Shown: in pieces, positions 26,045 to 34,121 of the stretch
How the letters are laid out: each line of letters starts with the position of its first letter
How positions within the stretch are numbered: the stretch's first letter is position 1
Assembly (NCBI GenBank): GCA_947493995.1
Contig: CANLTJ010000003.1
Coordinates: forward strand, 341,298 to 405,297
From: an uncultured Arachnia sp.
GTDB lineage: Bacteria; Actinomycetota; Actinomycetes; Propionibacteriales; Propionibacteriaceae
Reading direction: 5' to 3'
DNA length: 64,000 bases
Notes under the pieces: generated by a model
Told to the model about the DNA's origin: nothing
The model's input: only the letters and a program-made list of their open reading frames with translations
The model's database searches: none
Translations under genes and position numbers: made by a program

Positions 26045-27418
26045 GTGGCGGTGACAGCCAGCGGCTACCTTGACGTGGGAGGTCAGCGCATCAGGGTCAC
26101 CAACCTCAACAAGGTTCTCTACCCTGCCGCTGGAACCACCAAGGGCGAGGTGATCGCGTACTACCAGGCGATCGCCCCTCAGATGCTGCCTCACGTCACG
26201 GGAAGACCGGCGACGCGCAAGCGATGGCCCAATGGAGTCGGTACGGAGGCTGAGCCGAGCGAAGCCTTCTTCCACAAAGGCCTCGATGCGGGCTCGACAC
26301 CGCCGTGGGTGGTCGTCGCTGCTCTGCGTCACGACGGCGGGGAGAAGGAGTATCCGCTCATCAATGACGCCGCCACACTGGTGTGGCTCGCCCAACTGGC
26401 GGCTCTGGAGATTCATGTGCCGCAGTGGCGGGTCGACACCGACGGGGTGGCGCAGAATCCGGATCGTCTCGTGCTGGATCTCGACCCCGGCGACGGCGCC
26501 ACCATGGCTCAGTGCGTCGAACTTGCACACCTCGTGCGTGAAGTACTTGACGGGGCAGGAATGCAGTGCGCGCCGGTGACGTCCGGCAGCAAGGGTATCC
26601 ACCTCTATGCGCCGCTGGATGGGTCGCTGACGAGCGACGAGGCGTCGGACTTCGCTCACCACCTCGCCCGATCGCTGGAGGCAATGCGCCCGGACCTGGT
26701 GGTGAGCGACATGAAGAAGGCGCTGAGACGGCGCAAGGTGCTGCTCGACTGGAGCCAGAACAATGGCAGCAAGACGACCATTGCGCCGTACTCGCTGAGG
26801 GGACGGCCACGTCCGACGGTCGCAGCGCCCCGTCGATGGGAGGAGTTGACGCCCGACCTTGCGCAGCTGGAGTTCACCGACGTCGTGCAACGCGTCGAGG
26901 AGGACGGGGACCCGCTGACGGAGTTGTTTCCCGGCGCGGACCGGCTGTCCACGTATCGCTCCATGCGCGATGCGGCCAGTACCCCGGAACCTGTCCCGGC
27001 GGGGCGGCCGGCCGGGGGAGCGGGCAACACCTTCGTCATCCAGCGGCACCAGGCTCGACGCCTGCACTACGACTTCCGGCTGGAACACGACGGCGTGCTC
27101 GTGTCGTGGGCCCTGCCCAAGGGTCCACCCACCGATCCCCGCAAGAACCACCTTGCCGTCCAGACGGAGGACCATCCACTGGAGTACGCGACCTTCGAGG
27201 GCGACATCCCGACAGGGGAGTACGGCGCAGGGCACGTCGACATCTGGGACGCGGGCACTTTCGAGCTGGAGAAGTGGCGAGATGGCAAGGAGGTCATTGC
27301 CACCCTGACCGGCAGACCTGACGGCGGGCTGGGCGGTGAACCGCGCAAGTTCGCGCTGATCCATACTGGTATGGGAGGTGAGCCGAAGAACTGGCTGATC
27401 CACCTGATGGATTCGTGA
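26045..27418 (+). CDS. LigD-type polymerase/primase plus 3'-phosphoesterase, no ligase domain
   Basis: A 457-residue protein with two NHEJ domains. Residues about 1-290 are the PolDom: NLNKVLYPAAGTTKGEVIAYY, the metal-binding DLDPGDG, and the third acidic residue in LLDWSQNNGSKTT followed by APYSLRGRP. Residues about 330-457 are the phosphoesterase: QRHQARRLHYDFRLEHDGV, TEDHPLEYATFEG and GEYGAGHVDIWD hold the family His and Asp residues. It would fill gaps and clean 3' ends during double-strand-break repair. The ATP-dependent ligase domain is absent, and no Ku gene is in the window. The start is GTG. Confidence 0.92.
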   Translation: MAVTASGYLDVGGQRIRVTNLNKVLYPAAGTTKGEVIAYYQAIAPQMLPHVTGRPATRKRWPNGVGTEAEPSEAFFHKGLDAGSTPPWVVVAALRHDGGEKEYPLINDAATLVWLAQLAALEIHVPQWRVDTDGVAQNPDRLVLDLDPGDGATMAQCVELAHLVREVLDGAGMQCAPVTSGSKGIHLYAPLDGSLTSDEASDFAHHLARSLEAMRPDLVVSDMKKALRRRKVLLDWSQNNGSKTTIAPYSLRGRPRPTVAAPRRWEELTPDLAQLEFTDVVQRVEEDGDPLTELFPGADRLSTYRSMRDAASTPEPVPAGRPAGGAGNTFVIQRHQARRLHYDFRLEHDGVLVSWALPKGPPTDPRKNHLAVQTEDHPLEYATFEGDIPTGEYGAGHVDIWDAGTFELEKWRDGKEVIATLTGRPDGGLGGEPRKFALIHTGMGGEPKNWLIHLMDS

Positions 27419-27471
27419 GCAGTCAGGCTGCAAGCGGGTCGATCGATCCCTATGTGTGATCCAGCAAGTGT

Positions 27472-27505
27472 GCATCTTGATGCAATAACCAGAGCATCAT
27501 GATGT
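27472..27505 (+). promoter_or_regulatory. Tandem operators of the VapBC module
   Basis: GCATC-TT-GATGC (27472-27483) and GCATC-AT-GATGT (27494-27505) are two copies of the same dyad, with centres 22 bp apart and ending 11 nt before the antitoxin start. Paired sites one or two turns apart are what ribbon-helix-helix antitoxins usually bind. Confidence 0.6.
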
Positions 27506-27516
27506 ACCATTGATCC

Positions 27517-27741
27517 ATGAGAACCACAGTTTCGTTGGACCGGGACACTGAGGCGGCCGTACGGGATCTTCGTGCAGCTGAGCATTTGGGCCTCAGCGAG
27601 GCTGTCAATGAGCTGATTCGACGGGGTATGACGATCCGCACAAAGCCGGACACGGTCTTCAGGTCTCCGAAGTTCAAGATGCATGCGAAACTCGACTACA
27701 CCAATACCGGTGAAGTGCTCGACATGCTGGACCGGCCCTGA
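27517..27741 (+). CDS. vapB: Ribbon-helix-helix antitoxin (VapB-like)
   Basis: A 74-residue protein. The N-terminus MRTTVSLDRDTEAAVRDLRA and the helix LGLSEAVNELIRRGM form a ribbon-helix-helix DNA-binding domain. The C-terminal FKMHAKLDYTNTGEVLDML is the toxin-binding tail. It neutralises the PIN toxin encoded next and represses the operon. The downstream ATG overlaps its stop by one base. Confidence 0.85.
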   Translation: MRTTVSLDRDTEAAVRDLRAAEHLGLSEAVNELIRRGMTIRTKPDTVFRSPKFKMHAKLDYTNTGEVLDMLDRP

Positions 27742-28160
27742 TGCTGGTCGATGCCAATGTGTTGTTGAGCTCAGTCGATTCGACCTCACAGCATCACCAG
27801 CTGGCCGAAAGGTGGATGACGGAGGCGCTGTCGGGTCACAATCGCATCGCTCTGCCATGGGCATCGGTGGGCGCCTTCCTGCGTATCTCCACGCATCCAC
27901 GCGTTTTTCGGGAGCCTTTGACGTCAGCACAGGCGTGGAGCTGCATCGAAGCTTGGATGGGTTCGGGCGTCACTTGGATCCCTGCAGCCGGTGAACGCAC
28001 ACTGAAAATCTTCGGAGAACTGGTGCTGCGTCATCACGTCACAGCAAACCTGGTGCCCGACGCGCAACTGGCCGCGTTTGCTGTCGAGCACGGCATCCCG
28101 GTCGTCACGTTCGATTCGGACTTCAGGCGATTCCCGGAGGTAACCGTCGTCAACCCCTGA
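27741..28160 (+). CDS. vapC: PIN-domain toxin (VapC-like RNase)
   Basis: A 139-residue PIN-domain ribonuclease. Acidic active-site residues are visible in MLVDANVLL (Asp4), in the PWASVGAFLRI region and in LVPDAQLAAFA and FDSDFRRF. TTSQHHQLAERWM-type helices and the C-terminal TFDSDFRRFP are typical of the TA-associated group. The target RNA is unknown. It forms a type II module with the gene before it. Confidence 0.88.
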   Translation: MLVDANVLLSSVDSTSQHHQLAERWMTEALSGHNRIALPWASVGAFLRISTHPRVFREPLTSAQAWSCIEAWMGSGVTWIPAAGERTLKIFGELVLRHHVTANLVPDAQLAAFAVEHGIPVVTFDSDFRRFPEVTVVNP

Positions 28161-28165
28161 GACGG

Positions 28166-28588
28166 TCAGGAGAGGACGACAAAGCAGCGTGTTCCGTCCG
28201 GCAGGTCCCGGACCTCCGTAAAGCCCATGGATTCATAGAAAGCTCGCTGACGAGCCTCATCACCGGTGATGAGCACCTTTTGCCGGACGGATGCGTATGG
28301 TTCGAAAACCGACGCCATGAGCAGGCGCCCCAGGCCTGAGCGCTGCATGTCCGGCCTCACGAGGATGTCCTGAAGGTATGCGATGGTCTCGCCGTCACCC
28401 ACGATCCGCGCCAGGCCCACGAGTTCGCCGTCGTGGCGAGCCGTCACGACGCGTAACGAGCCGAGTATGCCGCGCAGCAATCTCTCCGGATCCTTGGTGT
28501 AGGCCGACCAATCGACAGAGTCGTACAGACTCACGAGCTCGGCGGATGAGGGAGTATCTTCGGACGACAATGCGTAGCCACTCTGCAT
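28166..28588 (-). CDS. GNAT-family N-acetyltransferase
   Basis: A 140-residue acetyltransferase. The acetyl-CoA-binding motif A reads YLQDILVRPDMQRSGLGRLLM, and the C-terminal AFYESMGFTEV is motif B. The substrate cannot be predicted. It converges on vapC with a 5-bp gap. Confidence 0.85.
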   Translation of the reverse strand: MQSGYALSSEDTPSSAELVSLYDSVDWSAYTKDPERLLRGILGSLRVVTARHDGELVGLARIVGDGETIAYLQDILVRPDMQRSGLGRLLMASVFEPYASVRQKVLITGDEARQRAFYESMGFTEVRDLPDGTRCFVVLS

Positions 28589-28712
28589 GCCACGAAGCTA
28601 CACGAGCACATACGACAAATGTCACGCCCTACTTGGCAAAAGGCAACCTAGATGACCGATAAGCAACATTATGTCACTAATCCTTTGCCCCCACTCCTCC
28701 AGTTCACCGGTT

Positions 28713-28730
28713 CGTACATCCTGCTGTACG
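28713..28730. promoter_or_regulatory. Dyad before the 128-residue membrane protein gene
   Basis: CGTACA-TCCTGC-TGTACG is a perfect 6-bp inverted repeat in the 191-bp divergent gap. It may be an operator; no regulator can be assigned. Confidence 0.3.
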
Positions 28731-28779
28731 CTGCGCTTCATCGGTAACCGTGCGCTGTTGACGTCCAGGAGAGAAGCAC

Positions 28780-29166
28780 ATGACCAGACCTACGCCAGTT
28801 CTTCTGTGGGTGGCTACCGGAGTGGCAGGGTTGGCGGCTCTCATTCTGGGAGGGGTGTCGGGGTACAGCGCCGACGCCGCATCCGAATCTGGAGGGGGCG
28901 CTGAAAGCCTCGTGGGCTTCCTCAACGTAGGGCCGTGGGTTTTCGTTACCCTCACGGGACTCCTTCTCCTTGCCGCAGTATTCGCGACTTCTGCCCACGC
29001 TCGCGGACGAGATGAGCAGGCGCGAGTCGTCGGCCCGATGGTATTGGTCGTGGGGGGTGTGGTCGGAATGCTGCTCTTCCTGCCTCTTGGATTCGTGGCC
29101 CTCATCGGATTCACTTGGCTGATTGCGCAGTCACTGCTCACACCATCCACTCAACGAACCGTGTAG
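28780..29166 (+). CDS. Membrane protein of unknown function
   Basis: A 128-residue protein with four hydrophobic stretches: about 7-28, a weaker one near 46-70 (VGPWVFVTLTGLLLLAAVFA), one near 85-103 and one near 103-118. I do not recognise the family. CAGGAGAG lies 6 nt before the ATG, a strong ribosome-binding site, so it is very likely a real gene. The 169 bp after its stop hold no visible feature. Confidence 0.65.
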   Translation: MTRPTPVLLWVATGVAGLAALILGGVSGYSADAASESGGGAESLVGFLNVGPWVFVTLTGLLLLAAVFATSAHARGRDEQARVVGPMVLVVGGVVGMLLFLPLGFVALIGFTWLIAQSLLTPSTQRTV

Positions 29167-29335
29167 CGTGACGGCAGCTCTCCGTCACCGATCCTGCTCA
29201 GCGACTGCCTGGTCTTTCTTCCGGGCACGGCTTGTAGGGGGTGAAGGTTGGCTCAGGGGCGGAAGCCTCCCCCGCCGTGTCGACCTACGCGCGGCAGAGA
29301 GCACCCTCCACCCTCACGTTGTAGCACCGTCTCTC

Positions 29336-29575
29336 TCAGAATGACTGAGGGTTACCTGCAGGTTTGGCTCTGCTCGAAAATGTAGTGACCCACGCGACGA
29401 TGCAGGTCAGGACGGCGATAGCCATGAGTCCTGTGCCAGCCAGAATGAGGATTCCCGCACCGATGTTGGCGCCGACGGTTGGTTGTGCCAACAGCCAACC
29501 TCCCCCCACAGCGACCAGACCGCCGACCATGGCGAACACGTAGCTGATTCGAAAGATTATGCGCGCCACCGTCAT
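29336..29575 (-). CDS. Small two-helix membrane protein
   Basis: A 79-residue protein with two membrane helices (IIFRISYVFAMVGGLVAVGG and ILILAGTGLMAIAVLTCIVA) and a short polar tail. I do not recognise the family. The ATG at 29575 was chosen because GGAGAG lies 7 nt upstream; the longer frame to 29605 has no such site. Confidence 0.55.
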   Translation of the reverse strand: MTVARIIFRISYVFAMVGGLVAVGGGWLLAQPTVGANIGAGILILAGTGLMAIAVLTCIVAWVTTFSSRAKPAGNPQSF

Positions 29576-29775
29576 GATGCCACTCTCCATATCCCTTGGA
29601 ACCATCTATTATCCACCCTTCGGATCTCACTTCCTGTGATCACGAGGCGATTCACACCGTCGACGTCTTAGGTCAAGTCGACGTTCGTCTCAATCGCGAA
29701 CAACACGTCCAACCCCGGCCTGTGCGTCAACTCGGAGGCCAGTCTGAGATCATCAACAAAGTACTGGCCTCCACG

Positions 29776-29816
29776 CCAACGGCCCCCGAACCTGAGTTGG
29801 GTCCGGGGGCCGTTGG
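29776..29816 (-). terminator. Hairpin terminator for the large secreted protein gene
   Basis: CCAACGGCCCCCG and CGGGGGCCGTTGG pair perfectly over 13 bp with a 15-nt loop. It lies 19 bp beyond the stop of the leftward gene 29836-31356. No T run is seen. The rest of the 260-bp gap (29576-29835) shows nothing. Confidence 0.7.
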
Positions 29817-29835
29817 TCGTTCTCACGTCAGGGCA

Positions 29836-31356
29836 TCACTCGAAGTTCTCCTCCACATCGATGTCACCCAATTCGTCCATGTCAACGTCGCCGAGATCGT
29901 GCAGGTCGATGTCGCCATGATCATGCCCCTCGATGTCGCCATAATCATGTACCTCAATGTCATCCAGATCATCCATCCCTGGCTGACTGAACGTGGAGAC
30001 TGATCTACGGTCATCGTAGGTGTTGACGTGCAAATGGTCTTTGTGGTTCGCGGTGTTGTTTCCCCGGTCAGCCATCTTCCGCCATCCCCTGCTGTCGTAA
30101 CGAACAGACCAGATCTGCTGATCGAAGATGATGTAGCTGATTCCGAAGTGATCAGCGTGGGCCCGATAGAACCTCGCCATTTCCCAGCCAGTCCTGTTGC
30201 CGGCCGGTGTGTTCCACCGCGGGATCATGATGTCCACTGCACGGCCAGCGGGATGATCGGGCGTGGTGCGCCGAGCCCAGCCGTACATCGTCTTGATGTC
30301 CGGATACACCGCCCATACATGGCGCACAACCTTGGTGGCATTCATGTTGACCATGTGCAGCCCGGAGGACCAGCCACGATTCAGCGACTTGTCACCGCTG
30401 CCAATCCCGCCGGGGCCGGGCCCTGGCCCGTTGTTTGGTCTCGTTGTCGTGAGGTACTCCGCCGTCAACCACCTCTTGGAACCATTCAACGCGATTTCGG
30501 CTCGACCCGAGTCGACGACGCCCGTCGTCTGCACCGCACTGCCCGTTCTGATCACGCCATTGGATCCTGTACCGGTGGCAGCGTTCCAGATTTTGAGGGT
30601 CGTGGTGGCGTACTGGGTTGTTGTGAGGAACCCGCTGCCCAGGCTGCCGCTGTCGCTAGAGCCGCCGGTGTTTCCGGCGTCGGGCTTCGTGGGAACCGGT
30701 TCGGGCTTCGGCCTCGTGATGTCCAAATACTTGGCCGTCACCCACGAGGTCGCACCGTTGACGCTGACCTTGGCGCGTCCGGCTGTGATGGTTCCCGTCG
30801 GAGTGACTGCGGTGCCCCGCTCAATCACGCCGCTGTGATTCTCGCCGGTGTCGCTGCGCCACAGGTTGAGCCTGGTGGTGGCGTACTGGGTGGCGAACCG
30901 GCCAGTCTCGGTATTGAATGACGAGGGCGGGAAGGGTGTCGAAGTCAGTTTGACGAGGTTGTTGAACACCCATTTCTCATGTTGAGCGTCCCAGATGAGG
31001 GAACGGCAACCGTTTGGGCCCGTCCACTGGTCGTTGCACGAGGTTACCCACCTGCGTCCTTCGGAGGTGAAGAAACCTGGATTGGCCAGCGGGTTGGTCC
31101 CCCATGCGCGGTGAGTGGTGGGTGTGTAGGTGAGGTTGTTGAACGTCCATGTAACGTCCGACCTGATGTCAGCGCGGCAGCGAGTGATGATGGTGGAATA
31201 CTGACTACAGACAGTTTTCCATTCACGTCCGTTGACTGTGTGATAACCCGGTGTGGTGTATACGTCAACAGCGGCTTTCGCCGCGGGGGGCATCCCGACG
31301 AATAGAGAGGCAGCGACGGCACCGGTGGCGACAGCTGCCCATAGCTTCTTCAACAT
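29836..31356 (-). CDS. Large secreted M15-like protein with SH3-like repeats and acidic repeat tail
   Basis: A 506-residue exported protein. A signal peptide ends near residue 28 (AAKA). Two Cys/Trp repeats follow (REWKTVCSQYSTIITRCRAD and RRWVTSCNDQWTGPNGCRSL). Next come two SH3b-like repeats beginning ATTRLNLWRSDTG and ATTTLKIWNAATG, and a Pro/Gly linker. The M15-like domain (about 335-455) contains HPAGRAVDIM and KDHLHVN. Residues about 462-506 are Asp-rich and repeat an octapeptide, HDYGDIEG / HDHGDIDL / HDLGDVDM / DELGDIDV. The C-terminal domain is paralogous to the protein at 2695-3453. AGGAG precedes the ATG. Confidence 0.82.
   Translation of the reverse strand: MLKKLWAAVATGAVAASLFVGMPPAAKAAVDVYTTPGYHTVNGREWKTVCSQYSTIITRCRADIRSDVTWTFNNLTYTPTTHRAWGTNPLANPGFFTSEGRRWVTSCNDQWTGPNGCRSLIWDAQHEKWVFNNLVKLTSTPFPPSSFNTETGRFATQYATTRLNLWRSDTGENHSGVIERGTAVTPTGTITAGRAKVSVNGATSWVTAKYLDITRPKPEPVPTKPDAGNTGGSSDSGSLGSGFLTTTQYATTTLKIWNAATGTGSNGVIRTGSAVQTTGVVDSGRAEIALNGSKRWLTAEYLTTTRPNNGPGPGPGGIGSGDKSLNRGWSSGLHMVNMNATKVVRHVWAVYPDIKTMYGWARRTTPDHPAGRAVDIMIPRWNTPAGNRTGWEMARFYRAHADHFGISYIIFDQQIWSVRYDSRGWRKMADRGNNTANHKDHLHVNTYDDRRSVSTFSQPGMDDLDDIEVHDYGDIEGHDHGDIDLHDLGDVDMDELGDIDVEENFE
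29858..29960 (-). repeat. 24-bp in-frame repeats encoding the acidic tail
   Basis: Four imperfect 24-bp units (each containing a GGCGACAT- or GGCGACGT-type core on the minus strand) encode the octapeptide repeat at the C-terminus of the secreted protein. Slippage could change copy number between strains. Confidence 0.6.
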
Positions 31357-31559
31357 AGCGGCTCCTGTAGGGGGGTCGGAGTGGGCTGCGGCCTAAGATA
31401 CTCTCAGGAAGGCGGAACTGCCTAATTCAGACGGATGAATTCATAAGAGTCCAATGAATCGTCGAAGGACTCGGATGCGATGCGAGCAGTTTCGTCAACC
31501 CCATATGCGCTTTGACTAGGGACTAGGCCACATCCAGGATGCCCCGAGGCGTGCCGATA

Positions 31560-31680
31560 GAGGTCCGATCAGAAGTGCGCAGAATATCACTGTACTAGAT
31601 ATGGCTGGATGATAGATAAATATTAGCTATGGAGCCTTATAGTTACGTACGCATTAACATAATCTGCTATTGAGTCTTCC
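31560..31680. other. AT-rich block in a 310-bp gene-free gap
   Basis: Counting 31591-31670 gives 27 G or C in 80 bases (34%), far below the roughly 60% or more of the surroundings. It contains TAGATA- and TATTAG-rich stretches. No gene, terminator or clear promoter is seen in the gap 31357-31666 apart from the ribosome-binding site of the secreted protein. It may mark an insertion boundary or a nucleoid-protein site. Confidence 0.5.
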
Positions 31681-32614
31681 GCTCTACTGTGTTGAATCCA
31701 TCATTCACCATGTCGCCGTCCCATGTCAGGTTGGAGCCGGAATCAATAGCATGCACCTCGAGACCCGGCGTCTGCTTTAGCTCGGAGACCATCGCCGTCG
31801 ATCCCGCAATGAGGGTGAAGTTGTGATCAATCTCAGTGGCCAGCACCCAGGCATGATCGTCAGGCCACAGCAAGCTGGGCGTCTGGTCCCATGATCCGTT
31901 GTGGGCCCAGGGCGCGACGCTCGGCCACTGTTTGTCGATGAAATCGCAAGCTCCTGCCTCAAATAGGATGTAGCTCCGTCCCGCGTCTGCATGGAGACCG
32001 AATCTAGGCCCAGCAGCAATGTCTCGGGGGAGAATTCCCGAGCCCTTCCTCCCTTGTCCGAAGAAGTTCCGGATGCTGCTGCCCTTCGCTCCGAAGCCCC
32101 AAGAAGAGAAGCCTGAAGAAGTCAGCAAGCCACCCCACCCCTCCCAGATCGCCGCGATCCCGTTTTTCGGAGTGGTGGTGTGCCGCCCGAGGACACCAGC
32201 CGTCAGCGAAAGGGATGCGATGTCCAGAGAACCCTCAAGCGGGTCGTTGTACCGCCACCCATCCGGCGCAACCACTCCGTCGGTCCTTCCCGGATTACGC
32301 CGAACCAGACGCGCATACTGAGCTTCGGCGTGCATGGTGGTTCCGAAAGATGCCGCGACGTGTTCCCAGCTGGTCCGCTGCGTCTCCAGCAGAGAATCGA
32401 ACTGGTCAGCGTGGTTATGAAGCGTAGCCTCATTGACGCCATGCCACGTCCCGGTGGCATGGGGTCGGTCGCGCTCGGCGGGGTGGAAAACCCGTGCGTA
32501 CGCCGGGAACCCACCAGGCACGATTGAGCAGAGACTGCCCCAAGGCTCCGATTCCACAGCACGGAGCCACTCACCCCGAGAAGAATCATTCACCCACTCG
32601 AATCGCTCGCCCAT
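31667..32614 (-). CDS. Hypothetical protein, unknown family
   Basis: A 315-residue soluble protein without signal peptide or membrane helix. It is rich in Trp and Gly and has the stretches WRYNDPLEGSLDIASL and GIAAIWEGWGGLL. The C-terminal part (HAWVLATEIDHNFTLIAGS) is followed by TPGLEVHAIDSGSNLTWDGD. Proteins with this layout occur as uncharacterised proteins in actinobacteria as far as I recall; I assign no function. The ATG at 32614 is chosen because the frame becomes protein-like there. It is flanked by the AT-rich block and is divergent from the fructosamine kinase gene. Confidence 0.7.
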   Translation of the reverse strand: MGERFEWVNDSSRGEWLRAVESEPWGSLCSIVPGGFPAYARVFHPAERDRPHATGTWHGVNEATLHNHADQFDSLLETQRTSWEHVAASFGTTMHAEAQYARLVRRNPGRTDGVVAPDGWRYNDPLEGSLDIASLSLTAGVLGRHTTTPKNGIAAIWEGWGGLLTSSGFSSWGFGAKGSSIRNFFGQGRKGSGILPRDIAAGPRFGLHADAGRSYILFEAGACDFIDKQWPSVAPWAHNGSWDQTPSLLWPDDHAWVLATEIDHNFTLIAGSTAMVSELKQTPGLEVHAIDSGSNLTWDGDMVNDGFNTVERKTQ

Positions 32615-32693
32615 GTCACCATCTTTTCGGCACGAAAGGTCACTCTCAAAGCTCAAGCAAACACCCCGACACTCCGTGTGCAAGGGTGGCGCC

Positions 32694-33527
32694 ATGAGTG
32701 ACACATTTCACAAGTCGGGCTCCCCCGCCGCCATTGCCACGGAAGTGGCGAGCCTGTCCTGGCTCGCGGGGGCCACAGACGCGGGCGGTGCACCGGTCGC
32801 CGAACTTCTGACACATGACAGCGGCTGGCTGGAGACTCGTCGTCTGACCCCGGCTCCGCCCTCCCGGGATGCAGCACGAGACTTCGGCCGACGACTGGCC
32901 ATGACGCACGCGTCAGGAGCGGAATTCTTCGGCGTCGCCCCACCGGGTCTCAAAGCGGCGGATGCGGTACTGGCGGAGTTGCCCTCCCCTGTCGTCGAGG
33001 AACCCACCTATGATTCCTGGGGCGCCTTCTTCGCTGCGTTGCGACTGGCTCCCCACATGAAGGACGCCCAGAGTGCGGGCCATTTCGATCACGGCCAAGC
33101 AGATCGTGTCTGGAAGATGGTCGACAGGGTCGCCGACGGCGACTTCGATGCGACTCAACCCGGAGCCGTCGTGGATGCTCAGAACGATGCATCACCCGAC
33201 GGCCATCAACCACTTGTCGCCCGGCTGCACGGCGACCTGTGGGGCGGCAACGTGGTCTGGGCGCGACAGGGCAGCCGAGCTGTGGGGACCCTCATCGACC
33301 CGAGTGCACACGGCGGTCATGCCGAGACGGATCTCGCCGAACTGGCCGTGTTCGGCTCTCCTCATCTGGAGGACACCATCGCGGGCTATCAGGAGGTCAG
33401 CGCCTTGGCGGATGGCTGGCGGGAGCGCGTGCCGGTCCACCAGCTGCACATGTTGCTCGTCCACGTGGTCAAGTTCGGCGAGGGCTACGTTCCATGGGCG
33501 GTGGGTCTGACGGACGGTTTCGTGTGA
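32694..33527 (+). CDS. Fructosamine kinase-family protein
   Basis: A 277-residue protein-kinase-like-fold small-molecule kinase. The catalytic loop is LHGDLWGGNVVW (Asp base, Asn metal ligand). The DFG equivalent is in LIDPSAHGGHAETDLAELAVFG, a very conserved fructosamine-3-kinase sequence. It phosphorylates ketosamines on glycated amines, which promotes their breakdown. CAAGGGTGG precedes the ATG. Confidence 0.9.
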   Translation: MSDTFHKSGSPAAIATEVASLSWLAGATDAGGAPVAELLTHDSGWLETRRLTPAPPSRDAARDFGRRLAMTHASGAEFFGVAPPGLKAADAVLAELPSPVVEEPTYDSWGAFFAALRLAPHMKDAQSAGHFDHGQADRVWKMVDRVADGDFDATQPGAVVDAQNDASPDGHQPLVARLHGDLWGGNVVWARQGSRAVGTLIDPSAHGGHAETDLAELAVFGSPHLEDTIAGYQEVSALADGWRERVPVHQLHMLLVHVVKFGEGYVPWAVGLTDGFV

Positions 33528-33534
33528 TCCCGGC

Positions 33535-34032
33535 CTACCAACCGACCGTTCCCGGACCACCCTTGAAAGGTCCGCTGACCTTCGACGTGATCCATCCCCC
33601 GTAGAACTGGCCCTCCTGCGGTATGACGCGCTCACCATTGACGAAACACGCGTCCATCGTGGCCGGCATGAGCGCCACATGCTGGCTCAGCGCGGTGAAC
33701 CGGGAGGTGGGGTGCGGATACTGCCACACCGCACGTTTCGCGACCCTCTCCCCCACCACCACATCAAAGTAGTCTGCGCGGCCCTTGAACTCGCAGTGGG
33801 TGTGGCCCTCCACGGGCACGAGTACCCCCTCGGCGAATGCTCCGCGAGGAATGTAGTACGTGGGAGGATGACTGGTCTCCAGGACCTGGACCGATTCACG
33901 CGTTCGCGCGATGGTCTTGTCACCGAAGTGGACCTCGACGAGGTCGTCAGTTCGTCGCAGCGCCGGTGGCCGGGGATAGTCCCAAACGGATTCCTGTCCG
34001 GGAAGAGGCTTGTCTCGTCGCGGTGCACTCAT
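33535..34032 (-). CDS. DUF427 domain protein
   Basis: A 165-residue cytoplasmic protein of the DUF427 family. Signature stretches are VWDYPRPPAL, ETSHPPTYYIPRGAF, EFKGRADYFDV and AVWQYPHPTSRF. The fold is known but its biochemical role is not. It converges on the fructosamine kinase gene with a 7-bp gap. Confidence 0.88.
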   Translation of the reverse strand: MSAPRRDKPLPGQESVWDYPRPPALRRTDDLVEVHFGDKTIARTRESVQVLETSHPPTYYIPRGAFAEGVLVPVEGHTHCEFKGRADYFDVVVGERVAKRAVWQYPHPTSRFTALSQHVALMPATMDACFVNGERVIPQEGQFYGGWITSKVSGPFKGGPGTVGW

Positions 34033-34121
34033 GTGTTCTCCCGGGCTCTGTGTCGGATCCCATGCTAGGGAGTCGCTCCAAGAGCCCGGAACACGTCGAG
34101 CACGTCGTCAGCGGGACTGAC

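Noticed and set aside
25346..27475. A 709-codon frame on the minus strand
   Set aside because: It is antisense to the LigD-type gene and the DUF2231 gene, has no recognisable domain, and is rich in His/Arg/Gly as expected for a shadow frame in high-GC DNA.
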